NCBI GenBank assembly: GCA_003448685.1
Contig: DLXW01000160.1
Location: 1 to 7,138, forward strand
Origin: Cyanothece sp. UBA12306
Lineage (GTDB): Bacteria > Cyanobacteriota > Cyanobacteriia > Cyanobacteriales > Microcystaceae
Length of the DNA: 7,138 nucleotides
Reading direction: 5' to 3'
The first letter of the stretch is position 1. Every line of letters starts with the position of its first letter. The position numbers and the translations under genes are program-made. The notes below the pieces were generated by a model. That model was not told where the DNA came from, did not search any database, and worked only from the letters and a program-made list of their open reading frames with translations. Shown here piece after piece: positions 1 to 5,421 of the stretch.

Positions 1-1
1 C

Positions 2-25
2 GCTCCGGTGCTCCGGTGCTCCGGT
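2..25. repeat. Tandem octamer repeat, GCTCCGGT x3
   Basis: Three exact head-to-tail copies of GCTCCGGT occupy 2-9, 10-17 and 18-25 (ACCGGAGC on the minus strand). The next bases, GCAGTC, break the pattern, and base 1 is C where a further copy would need T, so the array seems to be only three units. The unit is much more GC-rich than the surrounding DNA. It lies at the 3' end of the nuclease remnant read on the minus strand, beyond the point where recognisable protein homology stops. Short tandem repeats of this kind are widespread in cyanobacterial intergenic DNA. Confidence 0.85.
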
Positions 26-66
26 GCAGTCACAACAAGGGTTTTGAGCTTAACCGAGCAGTATTG

Positions 67-258
67 GGGTTCAACCAGTCTATCCCCAGTATTCACTTCA
101 AAATCACAGGTCATGGTTGCACTACCAGGCAAAATGGCAAAGGCAAAATTATTACGATCTGAATTAATATCTGCTCTGGAGGGATATAGGTTATGTAGGT
201 CGGCTTCCATGAGATTGAATCGTGGACTACTATCTTGGCATTGTTCACGAGACTGACC
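67..258 (-). pseudogene. Endonuclease I (EndA/Vvn-type) internal fragment
   Basis: The minus-strand frame is open from 288 down to the window edge and encodes a stretch starting GQSREQCQDSSPRFNL, then MEADLHNLYPSRADINSDRN, then a segment ending DFEVNTGDRLVEP. This is the central part of the endonuclease I family, secreted or periplasmic non-specific DNA/RNA nucleases, in which the block MEADLHNL followed by N-x-DR-x-N-F is diagnostic and its Asn helps bind the catalytic metal. The upstream part with the WEH catalytic motif is absent, and a TAA stop (289-291) precedes the fragment. After LVEP (codon 67-69) the expected C-terminal block is missing and is replaced by unrelated residues and the octamer array. 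No usable start or complete domain remains, so I read it as a dead remnant. The 82-codon plus-strand frame over the same bases is its antisense shadow. Recognition is by motif memory only. Confidence 0.72.
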
Positions 259-299
259 TATATTTGTCAACTTCACTTTTCCTAACTTTTAGGATAGCT

Positions 300-307
300 G
301 CGATCGC
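300..307. repeat. HIP1 octamer GCGATCGC (one of five)
   Basis: The highly iterated palindrome of cyanobacterial genomes occurs here in non-coding DNA between the two gene remnants. It also occurs inside genes at 1368-1375 and 1837-1844 (cruP), 5183-5190 (DUF1036 gene) and 6676-6683 (hydrolase). Five copies in about 7.1 kb far exceeds the roughly 0.1 expected by chance, and this is the main base-level evidence for a cyanobacterial host. Confidence 0.9.
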
Positions 308-315
308 CAATCAGA

Positions 316-537
316 CTAGACTGTACGGTATGATTGGGGATGAGTTAGTCTAAACTCCAGTAAATTAATTTCTCGATCAAAACTCGGATCTCGTCCGTAA
401 TACCACATTTTCCAGGTTCCATCAGGACATTGGATTACACAGGGTGAAGAAACTCGTTCACAATCCCACCATCCTTCGGGGCCGGGGGTTAAAATTAGTC
501 CAGGTTGGTTAATTTGTTTTGTTTGATTATTAGACAT
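316..537 (-). pseudogene. N-terminal remnant of a GH43-like five-bladed beta-propeller glycosidase
   Basis: A 73-codon minus-strand frame starts at ATG 537. Residues 11-59 carry QPGLILTPGPEGWWDCERVS and then PCVIQCPDGTWKMWYYGRD followed by FDREINL. These match the N-terminus of cyanobacterial glycosidase-like proteins of the GH43/GH32-type propeller fold, which are normally about 350 residues; the WWD and WKMWYYGRD blocks belong to the first propeller blade. Homology stops at residue 59 (codon 361-363), and the last 14 residues before TAG (316-318) are unrelated. I checked the sequence further on for the expected continuation (PTGRCGLA type) and did not find it. The rest of the gene was therefore deleted, not merely frameshifted. 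It lies downstream of and in the same direction as cruP. A separate short protein is possible but unlikely, since a single blade would not fold alone. No clear Shine-Dalgarno precedes the ATG. Confidence 0.65.
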
Positions 538-635
538 TAATATTGAGCCATCACAACAACTTTTCTGAGTAATTATTATTTTTTATTGTCTCTAAATTTT
601 TGGTTCATAATCAAGCTTTTTATTTTTTTAGGTTT

Positions 636-2186
636 TTACTGATGATTTCTCTGATAGTCTCCTCCTGAGCCATATTTCCAAGAATCTAACCATCTATGGT
701 AATAATATTGTTGTCTTGGAGATAAATTTTTAATTAGTGGTTCCCCTAATTTACCCAAGGGATATAATCCACTATATAAAGCTAAATTAAGGTAATGAAC
801 TGTCCACTCTAATAAGGTATTGATTCCTACTTGAGGCAGAATAGGAAAAACTAATTGGGGATTAACTAATGGTAAGGTTTTCATTAAGGCTAGAAATTGG
901 ATGACATCTTGTAAAAAAGGGTTAAGAACATCATCACCTAATTTATCCATTACCTTAAAAACTCCACTCATTAACTCATTAATTTGATTGGGGGATACTT
1001 TTCTATTGACTGGAACACTCATGGTTTTTTGGAATAACCAAGTAACTGAGATATTGGGTTGATAGGGTTGCAGCAAATGTAGAGCATTACAGTCTAAAAT
1101 ATCAACTTTTAGTGCTTCATCAATCCCAAAAGTAAGACGCTTCAAATGTCTAATCATTGCCCCAAAACCACCAAAACTAACGGGAGATTGGCCTCCCGCA
1201 CTATCGCCAATTGGTAAAATTCTATTCCAAGGCATTTTGATTGGACTTTGACGATAAGCAGGAAAAAATCCGAATAAAAATCGTTTAAAATCAAGTTGAT
1301 TTAAGTCAATTTTTTGGTATTCTGGCAACAGTCTTAAATACTCTTCCATGAAAAATTGCAAGGTGAAGCGATCGCTATTAGCATCAACATAAGTAAATAA
1401 ATAAGTTGTACGACCATCCCTAGCAGGAAAAGCTTCCCAAAAGTATTGACACTGGTTCAAAATTGGCGTGAAAGAAAAGATCAAATCTCCGGTATCATTT
1501 GTAGGATAACCTTGAGCGCAACTACCAACTACTAAACATATTCCATCGGGTTTTTGTTTCTTCCTTACTTGTTGAACAATGGGAGAAAAATGTCCCATTC
1601 CATCAATTAATAATCGAGTTTTTAAAGTATTTTCTTGGAGATCAATAGCAACCCCATTAGGATGAACTATTGCTGATACGAAAGGAGTTTTTTCTAAAAG
1701 AGTTCCTCCTGCTTCGAGAAACTTATTTTTGAGATTTTCTAATAAATAAATGGGATCAACCCCAATATTCAGTATATCTTTAACCCATAATTCATATCCT
1801 TCATAAAAACCGACTCTAGCAGGATTATATTCCGTAGCGATCGCTTCTTCTAATTCTGCTTCTGAGAGTAAATTTAATTCTAAAAATACTTCTAATTCTT
1901 GACGGGAAATATTCCATTCCTGTTCTCTTCCTTTTAATATTCCCCGTTCTATTAAAATTACATTCCATCCTTGCTTTTGTAGGGTAGCTGCAATTAAAAT
2001 TCCTAGGGTTCCTCCACAAATAACTACATCTGAATCAAATGTTTCTATTGTTTGGGGATTTTCGGTAATAACATGGGGAATAACTGAGGTATTTTTTCGC
2101 AAATTCTCCCAGCGATTATCAGCAGCTTTTAATCCCTTCAGGGTTTCTTCTGGTAGATAAGAAAATATTAGCGAATCATCAATCAT
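636..2186 (-). CDS. cruP: CruP, lycopene cyclase-like FAD flavoprotein
   Basis: This is a 516-residue member of the CruA/CruP branch of FAD-dependent lycopene cyclase homologues. DVVICGGTLG (residues 53-62) is the dinucleotide-binding beta-alpha-beta turn, and the acid closing it is E80 in NVILIERG. The family block LKGREQEWNIS follows (84-94), then KPDGICLVVGSCAQG (212-226), YFWEAFP (248-254) and the second FAD motif ILPIGDSAGGQSPVSFGGFG (323-342). The GREQEWNIS and QSPVSFGGFG segments closely resemble plant and cyanobacterial CruP, which favours CruP over its paralogue CruA. CruA cyclises lycopene. CruP has been linked to lycopene cyclisation in a cyanobacterium, and in plants to limiting carotenoid epoxide build-up under oxidative stress, so its exact reaction is less settled. 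The protein is full length with no internal stop. ATG 2186 lacks a clear Shine-Dalgarno. It stands alone, divergent from mrdA, and contains two HIP1 sites. Confidence 0.88.
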   Translation of the reverse strand: MIDDSLIFSYLPEETLKGLKAADNRWENLRKNTSVIPHVITENPQTIETFDSDVVICGGTLGILIAATLQKQGWNVILIERGILKGREQEWNISRQELEVFLELNLLSEAELEEAIATEYNPARVGFYEGYELWVKDILNIGVDPIYLLENLKNKFLEAGGTLLEKTPFVSAIVHPNGVAIDLQENTLKTRLLIDGMGHFSPIVQQVRKKQKPDGICLVVGSCAQGYPTNDTGDLIFSFTPILNQCQYFWEAFPARDGRTTYLFTYVDANSDRFTLQFFMEEYLRLLPEYQKIDLNQLDFKRFLFGFFPAYRQSPIKMPWNRILPIGDSAGGQSPVSFGGFGAMIRHLKRLTFGIDEALKVDILDCNALHLLQPYQPNISVTWLFQKTMSVPVNRKVSPNQINELMSGVFKVMDKLGDDVLNPFLQDVIQFLALMKTLPLVNPQLVFPILPQVGINTLLEWTVHYLNLALYSGLYPLGKLGEPLIKNLSPRQQYYYHRWLDSWKYGSGGDYQRNHQ

Positions 2187-2500
2187 GAGTGTAATTTACA
2201 ATTGATCAGTTATCAATAAATTTAGTTAAGGCTAAAACCTTTTCTGGATTGTCAAGTATATTTTACAAAAATTAATGACTAAAACTTATGTACTAGGTAA
2301 AATTCCTTCATTGCTTAGGAAACATTTTTGAGAGTAAGTGAAGATCGAGATAGATAATAATCCTCTGAAATCGAGGTTTTGCCGGATTGAACTTTATTTT
2401 TAGTTACACTACCACCCGTACCTTATACTTATCATATCATGAAAAAAGCAAAAAAACCATAAAATGGCAAATTTGGCTAAAATAAAGAAAAACCGGATTT
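2187..2500. other. AT-rich intergenic region between cruP and mrdA
   Basis: This stretch of just over 300 bases has no supportable gene on either strand. It should hold the promoter of cruP (reading leftward) and probably that of mrdA or of the small frame at 2501 (reading rightward). A TATACT hexamer at 2424-2429 is a fair -10 candidate for rightward transcription, but I see no convincing -35 at 17 bases. A minimal hairpin (CCTC 2362-2365, GAGG 2373-2376, then four T) is too weak to call a terminator. A TATCATATCATG-type AT block follows at about 2430-2441, and a seven-codon frame starting at ATG 2439 is not considered a gene. Confidence 0.5.
2201..2217. repeat. Inverted repeat upstream of cruP
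   Basis: ATTGAT (2201-2206) and ATCAAT (2212-2217) form perfect 6-bp arms around a 5-base spacer, 15 bases upstream of the cruP ATG. It could be an operator or a weak hairpin in the leader. TTATCAGTTATCAG-like sequences are also a common cyanobacterial repeat flavour, so it may have no regulatory role. Confidence 0.3.
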
Positions 2501-2731
2501 ATGTTAATTTGTATGAAGCCAGATCAAAGATTAAAATATTTGATTGTCAATAGCTTTATCATAAGTTTAGATAATCTAATTACCAAAAAGAATCTCTCAA
2601 AGAATAGATCAAGTCTAAATGATCTAGCCAAAAAAATCATTACACTTCTAAATAGAGTTAAAACTAGAAACGATAATTTGACGACTTCTCAACTAAAAAG
2701 AAGTTATTCTAGAACTTCTCTTATCATTTAA
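2501..2731 (+). CDS. Doubtful small hypothetical protein (76 aa)
   Basis: I do not recognise this frame. It runs from ATG 2501 (or ATG 2513) to TAA and ends 21 bases before mrdA. The predicted product is basic and rich in Lys, Asn, Ser, Leu and Ile, with no signal peptide, no clear membrane segment, no cysteine pair and no known motif. Its arginines are nearly all AGA, whereas the neighbouring genes use CGT, CGC and CGA freely, and no Shine-Dalgarno precedes either ATG. These points favour a chance frame in AT-rich leader DNA. Its position directly before mrdA leaves open a small upstream gene co-transcribed with it. Conservation in related genomes would decide. Confidence 0.2.
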   Translation: MLICMKPDQRLKYLIVNSFIISLDNLITKKNLSKNRSSLNDLAKKIITLLNRVKTRNDNLTTSQLKRSYSRTSLII

Positions 2732-2752
2732 AACCGAAAATAGGACTGCTAT

Positions 2753-4585
2753 ATGCGGCTTACTGATAATTCTCGTTCCCATTCCCTATGGACTAATTCA
2801 ATATCTAGCGACAGCTATAGTTTCTATGACAGTAGAAACAAACAAACCAATCGCACCATTGGACAAAAGCGGCAGCCTTGGTTAATTATGATATTAATAA
2901 GTCTAGTATTATTTGGAGGTATTGGGTCTCGCCTGGCCTTCCTCCAACTTTTTCAAGGAGAAATTTACCGAGAAAAAGCCGAAAATAATCGAATTCGGAT
3001 CATTCCTAAACCCCCCGTACGAGGTAATATTTTTGACCGCAAAGGAAGGGTTTTAGCCTCAACTCGTTTGACTCATGCGGCTTATTTATGGCCAATGGTA
3101 CTTAAACAGCCTAATTGGCCTGAAAATTTGCGTTATCTAGCAAAACTTATTTCCATTCCCGAAGCAACCATTCAAGGAAAAATTGAACAAGCTGGCTATA
3201 ATTCCCCAACATTAATTCGCATTGCCCGTAGTCTCAATCCAGCCCAAATTACTGCCCTAGAAGAATTTAAAGGGGAACTCAATGGACTAGAAGTCGATAT
3301 CGAAAGTGTGCGAGATTATCCTAACCAAGAATTAGCTTCCCATGTCCTCGGATATACAGGAGAACTCAACGCCGAACAGTTAGCGAAGAGGCGTTCTGAC
3401 GGTTACCGTCTGGGAGATATCGTTGGCAAAATGGGGGTAGAAGCTGCTTATGAACAGCAATTAAGGGGAGAATGGGGAGGACTACAACTCGAAGTCGATG
3501 GGGCAGGAAAAGTGATGAAGGTCTTGGGGCAGAAACTGGGAAAACCAGGAAAAGATGTGACCCTAACCCTAGATTTAGACGTTCAGAAAGCAGCAGAAGC
3601 TGCCCTAGGTCAAAGGAAAGGGGCTGTTGTAGCCATTGATCCTAGAGATGGGGGAGTCTTAGCGATGGTCAGTTATCCTCGCTTTAATCCCAATGTTTTC
3701 TCTAGTCAAATCACAGTGGAAACTTGGAAAAAATGGCGTAATGCAGGAGATCCTTTTGTTAACCGCGCATTAAGAGGCTTTCCTCCCGCTTCTACCTTTA
3801 AAATTGTCACTGCTACTGCGGGTATGGAGTCAGGGAAATATCCCCCCAACACAATCTTAAGCACCTTCGCCTATCTTCGGGTCGGTGGCACAGCTTTTGG
3901 AGAATGGAATCGGGCTGGTTTTGGTCCGATGGGCTATGTACGGGCGATGGCTTGGAGTAGTAATACTTTTCACGGACAAATTGGCCGGGGAGTAGGGGGA
4001 CCGACTTTAATTAAATGGGCCCGTCTCTATGGCTTTGGTCAGACCACAGGTATTGAATTAACCGAAGAATTACCAGGGTTAATTGCCGATGATGCCTGGA
4101 AACGCCAAAATTACAATTGGGAATGGACTGATGGGGATACAGTCAATATGTCTATTGGTCAAGGGTTTACCCAAGCAACTCCTCTCCAAGTAGCAGTTAT
4201 GTTTGCCGTCCCCGCTAATGGAGGTTATCTGGTTAAACCCCATTTCTTCAAAGATGATCGCAGTATCGAGCAATGGCGTACCTCAATGAATTTAAAACCG
4301 AGTACGGTCAAAACCCTACGGGAAGGTTTAAGAGCAGTTGTTTCGAGTGGTACGGGCAAAGCTTTAAATTCACCGAGTTTGCCCCCTTCTGCTGGGAAAA
4401 GTGGCACAGCAGAAGCACCTCCAGGGAAAGCTCATGCTTGGTTTGGAGGTTATGCTCCCTATGACAAGCCAGAAATTGTAGTGGTGGCTTTTGCAGAACA
4501 TTCGGGGGGTGGTGGGGGTTCCGTGGCTGCTCCTATGGTGCGTCAGGTGATGGAAGCCTATTTTAAACATAATAAAAAGAAATAG
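2753..4585 (+). CDS. mrdA: Penicillin-binding protein 2 (peptidoglycan D,D-transpeptidase MrdA)
   Basis: This is a class B penicillin-binding protein of 610 residues that crosslinks peptidoglycan peptides in the periplasm during wall elongation, working in the family with the glycosyltransferase RodA. After a ~40-residue cytoplasmic tail comes one membrane anchor (about 43-66). The pedestal domain follows with PPVRGNIFDRKGRVLA (87-102), HVLGYTGE (197-204) and GKMGVEAAYEQQLRG (225-239). The transpeptidase domain has all three catalytic motifs: S347-T-F-K350 with the acylated serine, S402-S-N404, and K549-S-G-T552. The KSGTAE form, in place of KTG, is usual for PBP2. GKAHAWFGGYAP (558-569) follows it, and a glycine run (585-589) lies near the end. 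Length suits the family. ATG 2753 is supported by AGGA at 2742-2745 with seven bases of spacing. No rodA, mreB or other wall gene is in the window, so mrdA seems to be transcribed separately. Confidence 0.93.
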   Translation: MRLTDNSRSHSLWTNSISSDSYSFYDSRNKQTNRTIGQKRQPWLIMILISLVLFGGIGSRLAFLQLFQGEIYREKAENNRIRIIPKPPVRGNIFDRKGRVLASTRLTHAAYLWPMVLKQPNWPENLRYLAKLISIPEATIQGKIEQAGYNSPTLIRIARSLNPAQITALEEFKGELNGLEVDIESVRDYPNQELASHVLGYTGELNAEQLAKRRSDGYRLGDIVGKMGVEAAYEQQLRGEWGGLQLEVDGAGKVMKVLGQKLGKPGKDVTLTLDLDVQKAAEAALGQRKGAVVAIDPRDGGVLAMVSYPRFNPNVFSSQITVETWKKWRNAGDPFVNRALRGFPPASTFKIVTATAGMESGKYPPNTILSTFAYLRVGGTAFGEWNRAGFGPMGYVRAMAWSSNTFHGQIGRGVGGPTLIKWARLYGFGQTTGIELTEELPGLIADDAWKRQNYNWEWTDGDTVNMSIGQGFTQATPLQVAVMFAVPANGGYLVKPHFFKDDRSIEQWRTSMNLKPSTVKTLREGLRAVVSSGTGKALNSPSLPPSAGKSGTAEAPPGKAHAWFGGYAPYDKPEIVVVAFAEHSGGGGGSVAAPMVRQVMEAYFKHNKKK

Positions 4586-4594
4586 TGAGTAACT

Positions 4595-4630
4595 CGGCTT
4601 CAATTTGAGTAATTTGCTAAAATTAAGCCG
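4595..4630 (+). terminator. Possible hairpin after mrdA
   Basis: CGGCTT-C-AATT (4595-4605) pairs with AATTAAGCCG (4621-4630), giving a ten-pair stem with one bulged C and a 15-base loop, starting 10 bases after the mrdA stop. The GC-rich half lies at the base. No T-run follows, so it is not a classical intrinsic terminator. It may end or stabilise the mrdA transcript. Confidence 0.4.
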
Positions 4631-4704
4631 TTAGTCAAACAAATTAGTTAGATAACTCTGGCTAAATTGATACTAATTCTTTTTATGATTCGTCAAAATT
4701 TAAC

Positions 4705-4729
4705 TTCTGACTTCTGACTTCTGACTTGG
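4705..4729. repeat. Heptamer short tandem repeat, TTCTGAC x3 plus TTGG
   Basis: Three exact TTCTGAC units (4705-4711, 4712-4718, 4719-4725) are followed by TTGG, and a further partial copy, ACTTCTG, lies at 4732-4738. This is the heptameric short tandem repeat type common between cyanobacterial genes. A copy in the same orientation, 24 of 25 bases identical, lies at 5384-5408, so the two bracket the DUF1036 gene. Confidence 0.85.
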
Positions 4730-4776
4730 AGACTTCTGCTATATCACCCCGTGAGCTAATTAGGTCAGGTTTGCTA

Positions 4777-4791
4777 AGATTAATCTAAAAT
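4777..4791 (+). promoter_or_regulatory. Palindrome overlapping a -10-like hexamer before the DUF1036 gene
   Basis: AGATTAATCT (4777-4786) is a perfect 10-bp palindrome. Its last base begins TAAAAT (4786-4791), which matches the -10 consensus at five of six positions. This would place a transcription start near 4798 with a leader of about 36 bases. No good -35 is seen at the usual spacing. A regulator could bind the palindrome. The same palindrome, within a 14-bp exact repeat, recurs at 5350-5363 beyond the gene. Confidence 0.3.
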
Positions 4792-4820
4792 AGATTCCAT
4801 CAATATCCTTAAGGTGTGTC

Positions 4821-4826
4821 AGGAGA
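4821..4826 (+). promoter_or_regulatory. Shine-Dalgarno AGGAGA fixing the DUF1036 start
   Basis: AGGAGA ends seven bases before ATG 4834, which is near-ideal spacing. An in-frame GTG at 4816 lies upstream of this site and would put the Shine-Dalgarno inside the gene, so ATG 4834 is preferred. The signal peptide also begins properly at that ATG (MKNQLLLSL). Confidence 0.75.
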
Positions 4827-4833
4827 AAACCCC

Positions 4834-5265
4834 ATGAAAAATCAACTTTTGCTTTCATTAGGAATCACCGCTACTATTGTTAGTCCAGTCACTTTTGGGA
4901 CTGAACAAGCGGTTGCTGGAGAAATTTGTAATGCTAGAAATCAAATTCTTTTTGTTGCTGGAGCTTATACTAATGAAGATGATGTCTGGGTAACCAAAGC
5001 TTGGTGGGAAGTGGAACCAGGAGAATGTTTAAGTTATCCCGATAATTGGTACACTTATATAGAAGTCAGTCGTCATGAAACAGCAGCACGTCCTGATGTT
5101 GAAGACAAAGACTTTGAAACCGTTGAGTTATGCGTTCTTCAGGATAAACAGACTATCTATAATGCGATTTATGAAGGAGAATGCGATCGCAATGATTATG
5201 GGTTTACAGATAATTCCATGCAAACATTTTATTCTATAGGTCCAAGACGAGAAGTTGTTAAATAA
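4834..5265 (+). CDS. Small exported DUF1036-family protein
   Basis: The product has 143 residues from ATG 4834. Residues 1-28 form a Sec signal peptide: a short basic start (MKNQ), a hydrophobic core, and an AVA motif (26-28) before G29, a likely signal peptidase I site. The mature part is about 115 residues, acidic and rich in aromatics. Its pattern is CNARNQILFVAGAY (32-45), WVTKAWWEVEPGEC (52-65), ETVELCVL (95-102) and YEGEC (113-117). The paired features C-N, then W-x-x-x-x-W-W-x-(I/V)-x-P-G-E-C, and two later cysteines resemble DUF1036, a family of small exported bacterial proteins of unknown function. The four cysteines (32, 65, 100, 117) could form two disulfides. No function can be assigned from the sequence. 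The gene is monocistronic, convergent with infC, bracketed by direct repeats, and carries one HIP1 site. Family assignment is from motif memory. Confidence 0.8.
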   Translation: MKNQLLLSLGITATIVSPVTFGTEQAVAGEICNARNQILFVAGAYTNEDDVWVTKAWWEVEPGECLSYPDNWYTYIEVSRHETAARPDVEDKDFETVELCVLQDKQTIYNAIYEGECDRNDYGFTDNSMQTFYSIGPRREVVK

Positions 5266-5279
5266 TAACTTGAGTTCTG

Positions 5280-5300
5280 TCGAAGAATTCTTCGAGTTTT
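5280..5300 (+). terminator. Perfect 16-bp palindrome with a short T-run after the DUF1036 gene
   Basis: TCGAAGAATTCTTCGA (5280-5295) is a perfect palindrome that can fold as a 6-bp stem with an AATT loop. It is followed by GTTTT (5296-5300) and sits 15 bases past the DUF1036 stop. This resembles a weak intrinsic terminator for the plus strand. Lying between convergent genes, it could also act on infC transcripts, though no T-run follows on the minus strand. Confidence 0.45.
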
Positions 5301-5310
5301 CAGGAGAATT

Positions 5311-5339
5311 CAGGAGACAGGGGCATGAAAAAGAATTAA
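5311..5339 (+). other. Orphan ribosome-binding site and start followed by a stop
   Basis: CAGGAGA (5311-5317), seven bases, then ATGAAAAAG reads as a good Shine-Dalgarno and ATG, but the frame is only MKKN before TAA (5337-5339). The arrangement CAGGAGA-N7-ATGAAAAA is identical to that of the DUF1036 gene at 4820-4841. It may be a remnant of a duplicated gene start, or chance. No coding sequence follows in any frame that I can support. Confidence 0.3.
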
Positions 5340-5349
5340 AAGTAAGATT

Positions 5350-5363
5350 AAGATTAATCTAAA
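5350..5363. repeat. Second copy of the 14-bp palindrome-containing repeat
   Basis: AAGATTAATCTAAA here is identical to 4776-4789 and contains the palindrome AGATTAATCT. The first copy is upstream of the DUF1036 gene and this one is downstream, 574 bases apart, in the same orientation. Confidence 0.65.
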
Positions 5364-5383
5364 TTTCGCTGATATATTCTCTA

Positions 5384-5408
5384 TTCTGACTTCTGAATTC
5401 TGACTTGG
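5384..5408. repeat. Heptamer short tandem repeat, downstream copy
   Basis: TTCTGAC, TTCTGAA, TTCTGAC (5384-5404), then TTGG. It differs from 4705-4729 at a single base in the middle unit. It lies just past the end of infC and closes the interval that contains the DUF1036 gene. Confidence 0.85.
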
Positions 5409-5421
5409 TGATTCCTAATTC

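Noticed and set aside
8..256. 82-codon plus-strand open frame
   Set aside because: It is antisense to the endonuclease I fragment, has no recognisable motif and no ribosome-binding site.
280..294. TCCTAA-CTT-TTAGGA hairpin as a terminator
   Set aside because: The stem is only six mostly AT pairs and no T-run follows on either strand. It is kept only as part of the junction description.
2362..2380. Intrinsic terminator CCTC/GAGG plus four T
   Set aside because: A four-pair stem is too weak, and no gene ends nearby in that orientation.
4225..4603. Minus- and plus-strand frames of 60-77 codons within the 3' part of mrdA
   Set aside because: They overlap the catalytic end of PBP2 in other frames and have no motifs or start signals. 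They are shadows of mrdA.
4816..4833. GTG 4816 as the DUF1036 start
   Set aside because: It would place the AGGAGA Shine-Dalgarno inside the gene and add residues before an otherwise well-formed signal peptide.
4705..5408. CRISPR array
   Set aside because: The repeats are contiguous heptamers, and the only two 25-bp copies are 679 bp apart around a gene. There is no regular repeat-spacer pattern.
5280..5408. Insertion-sequence or transposon ends around the DUF1036 gene
   Set aside because: The flanking repeats are direct, low-complexity heptamers and not terminal inverted repeats, and no transposase is present.
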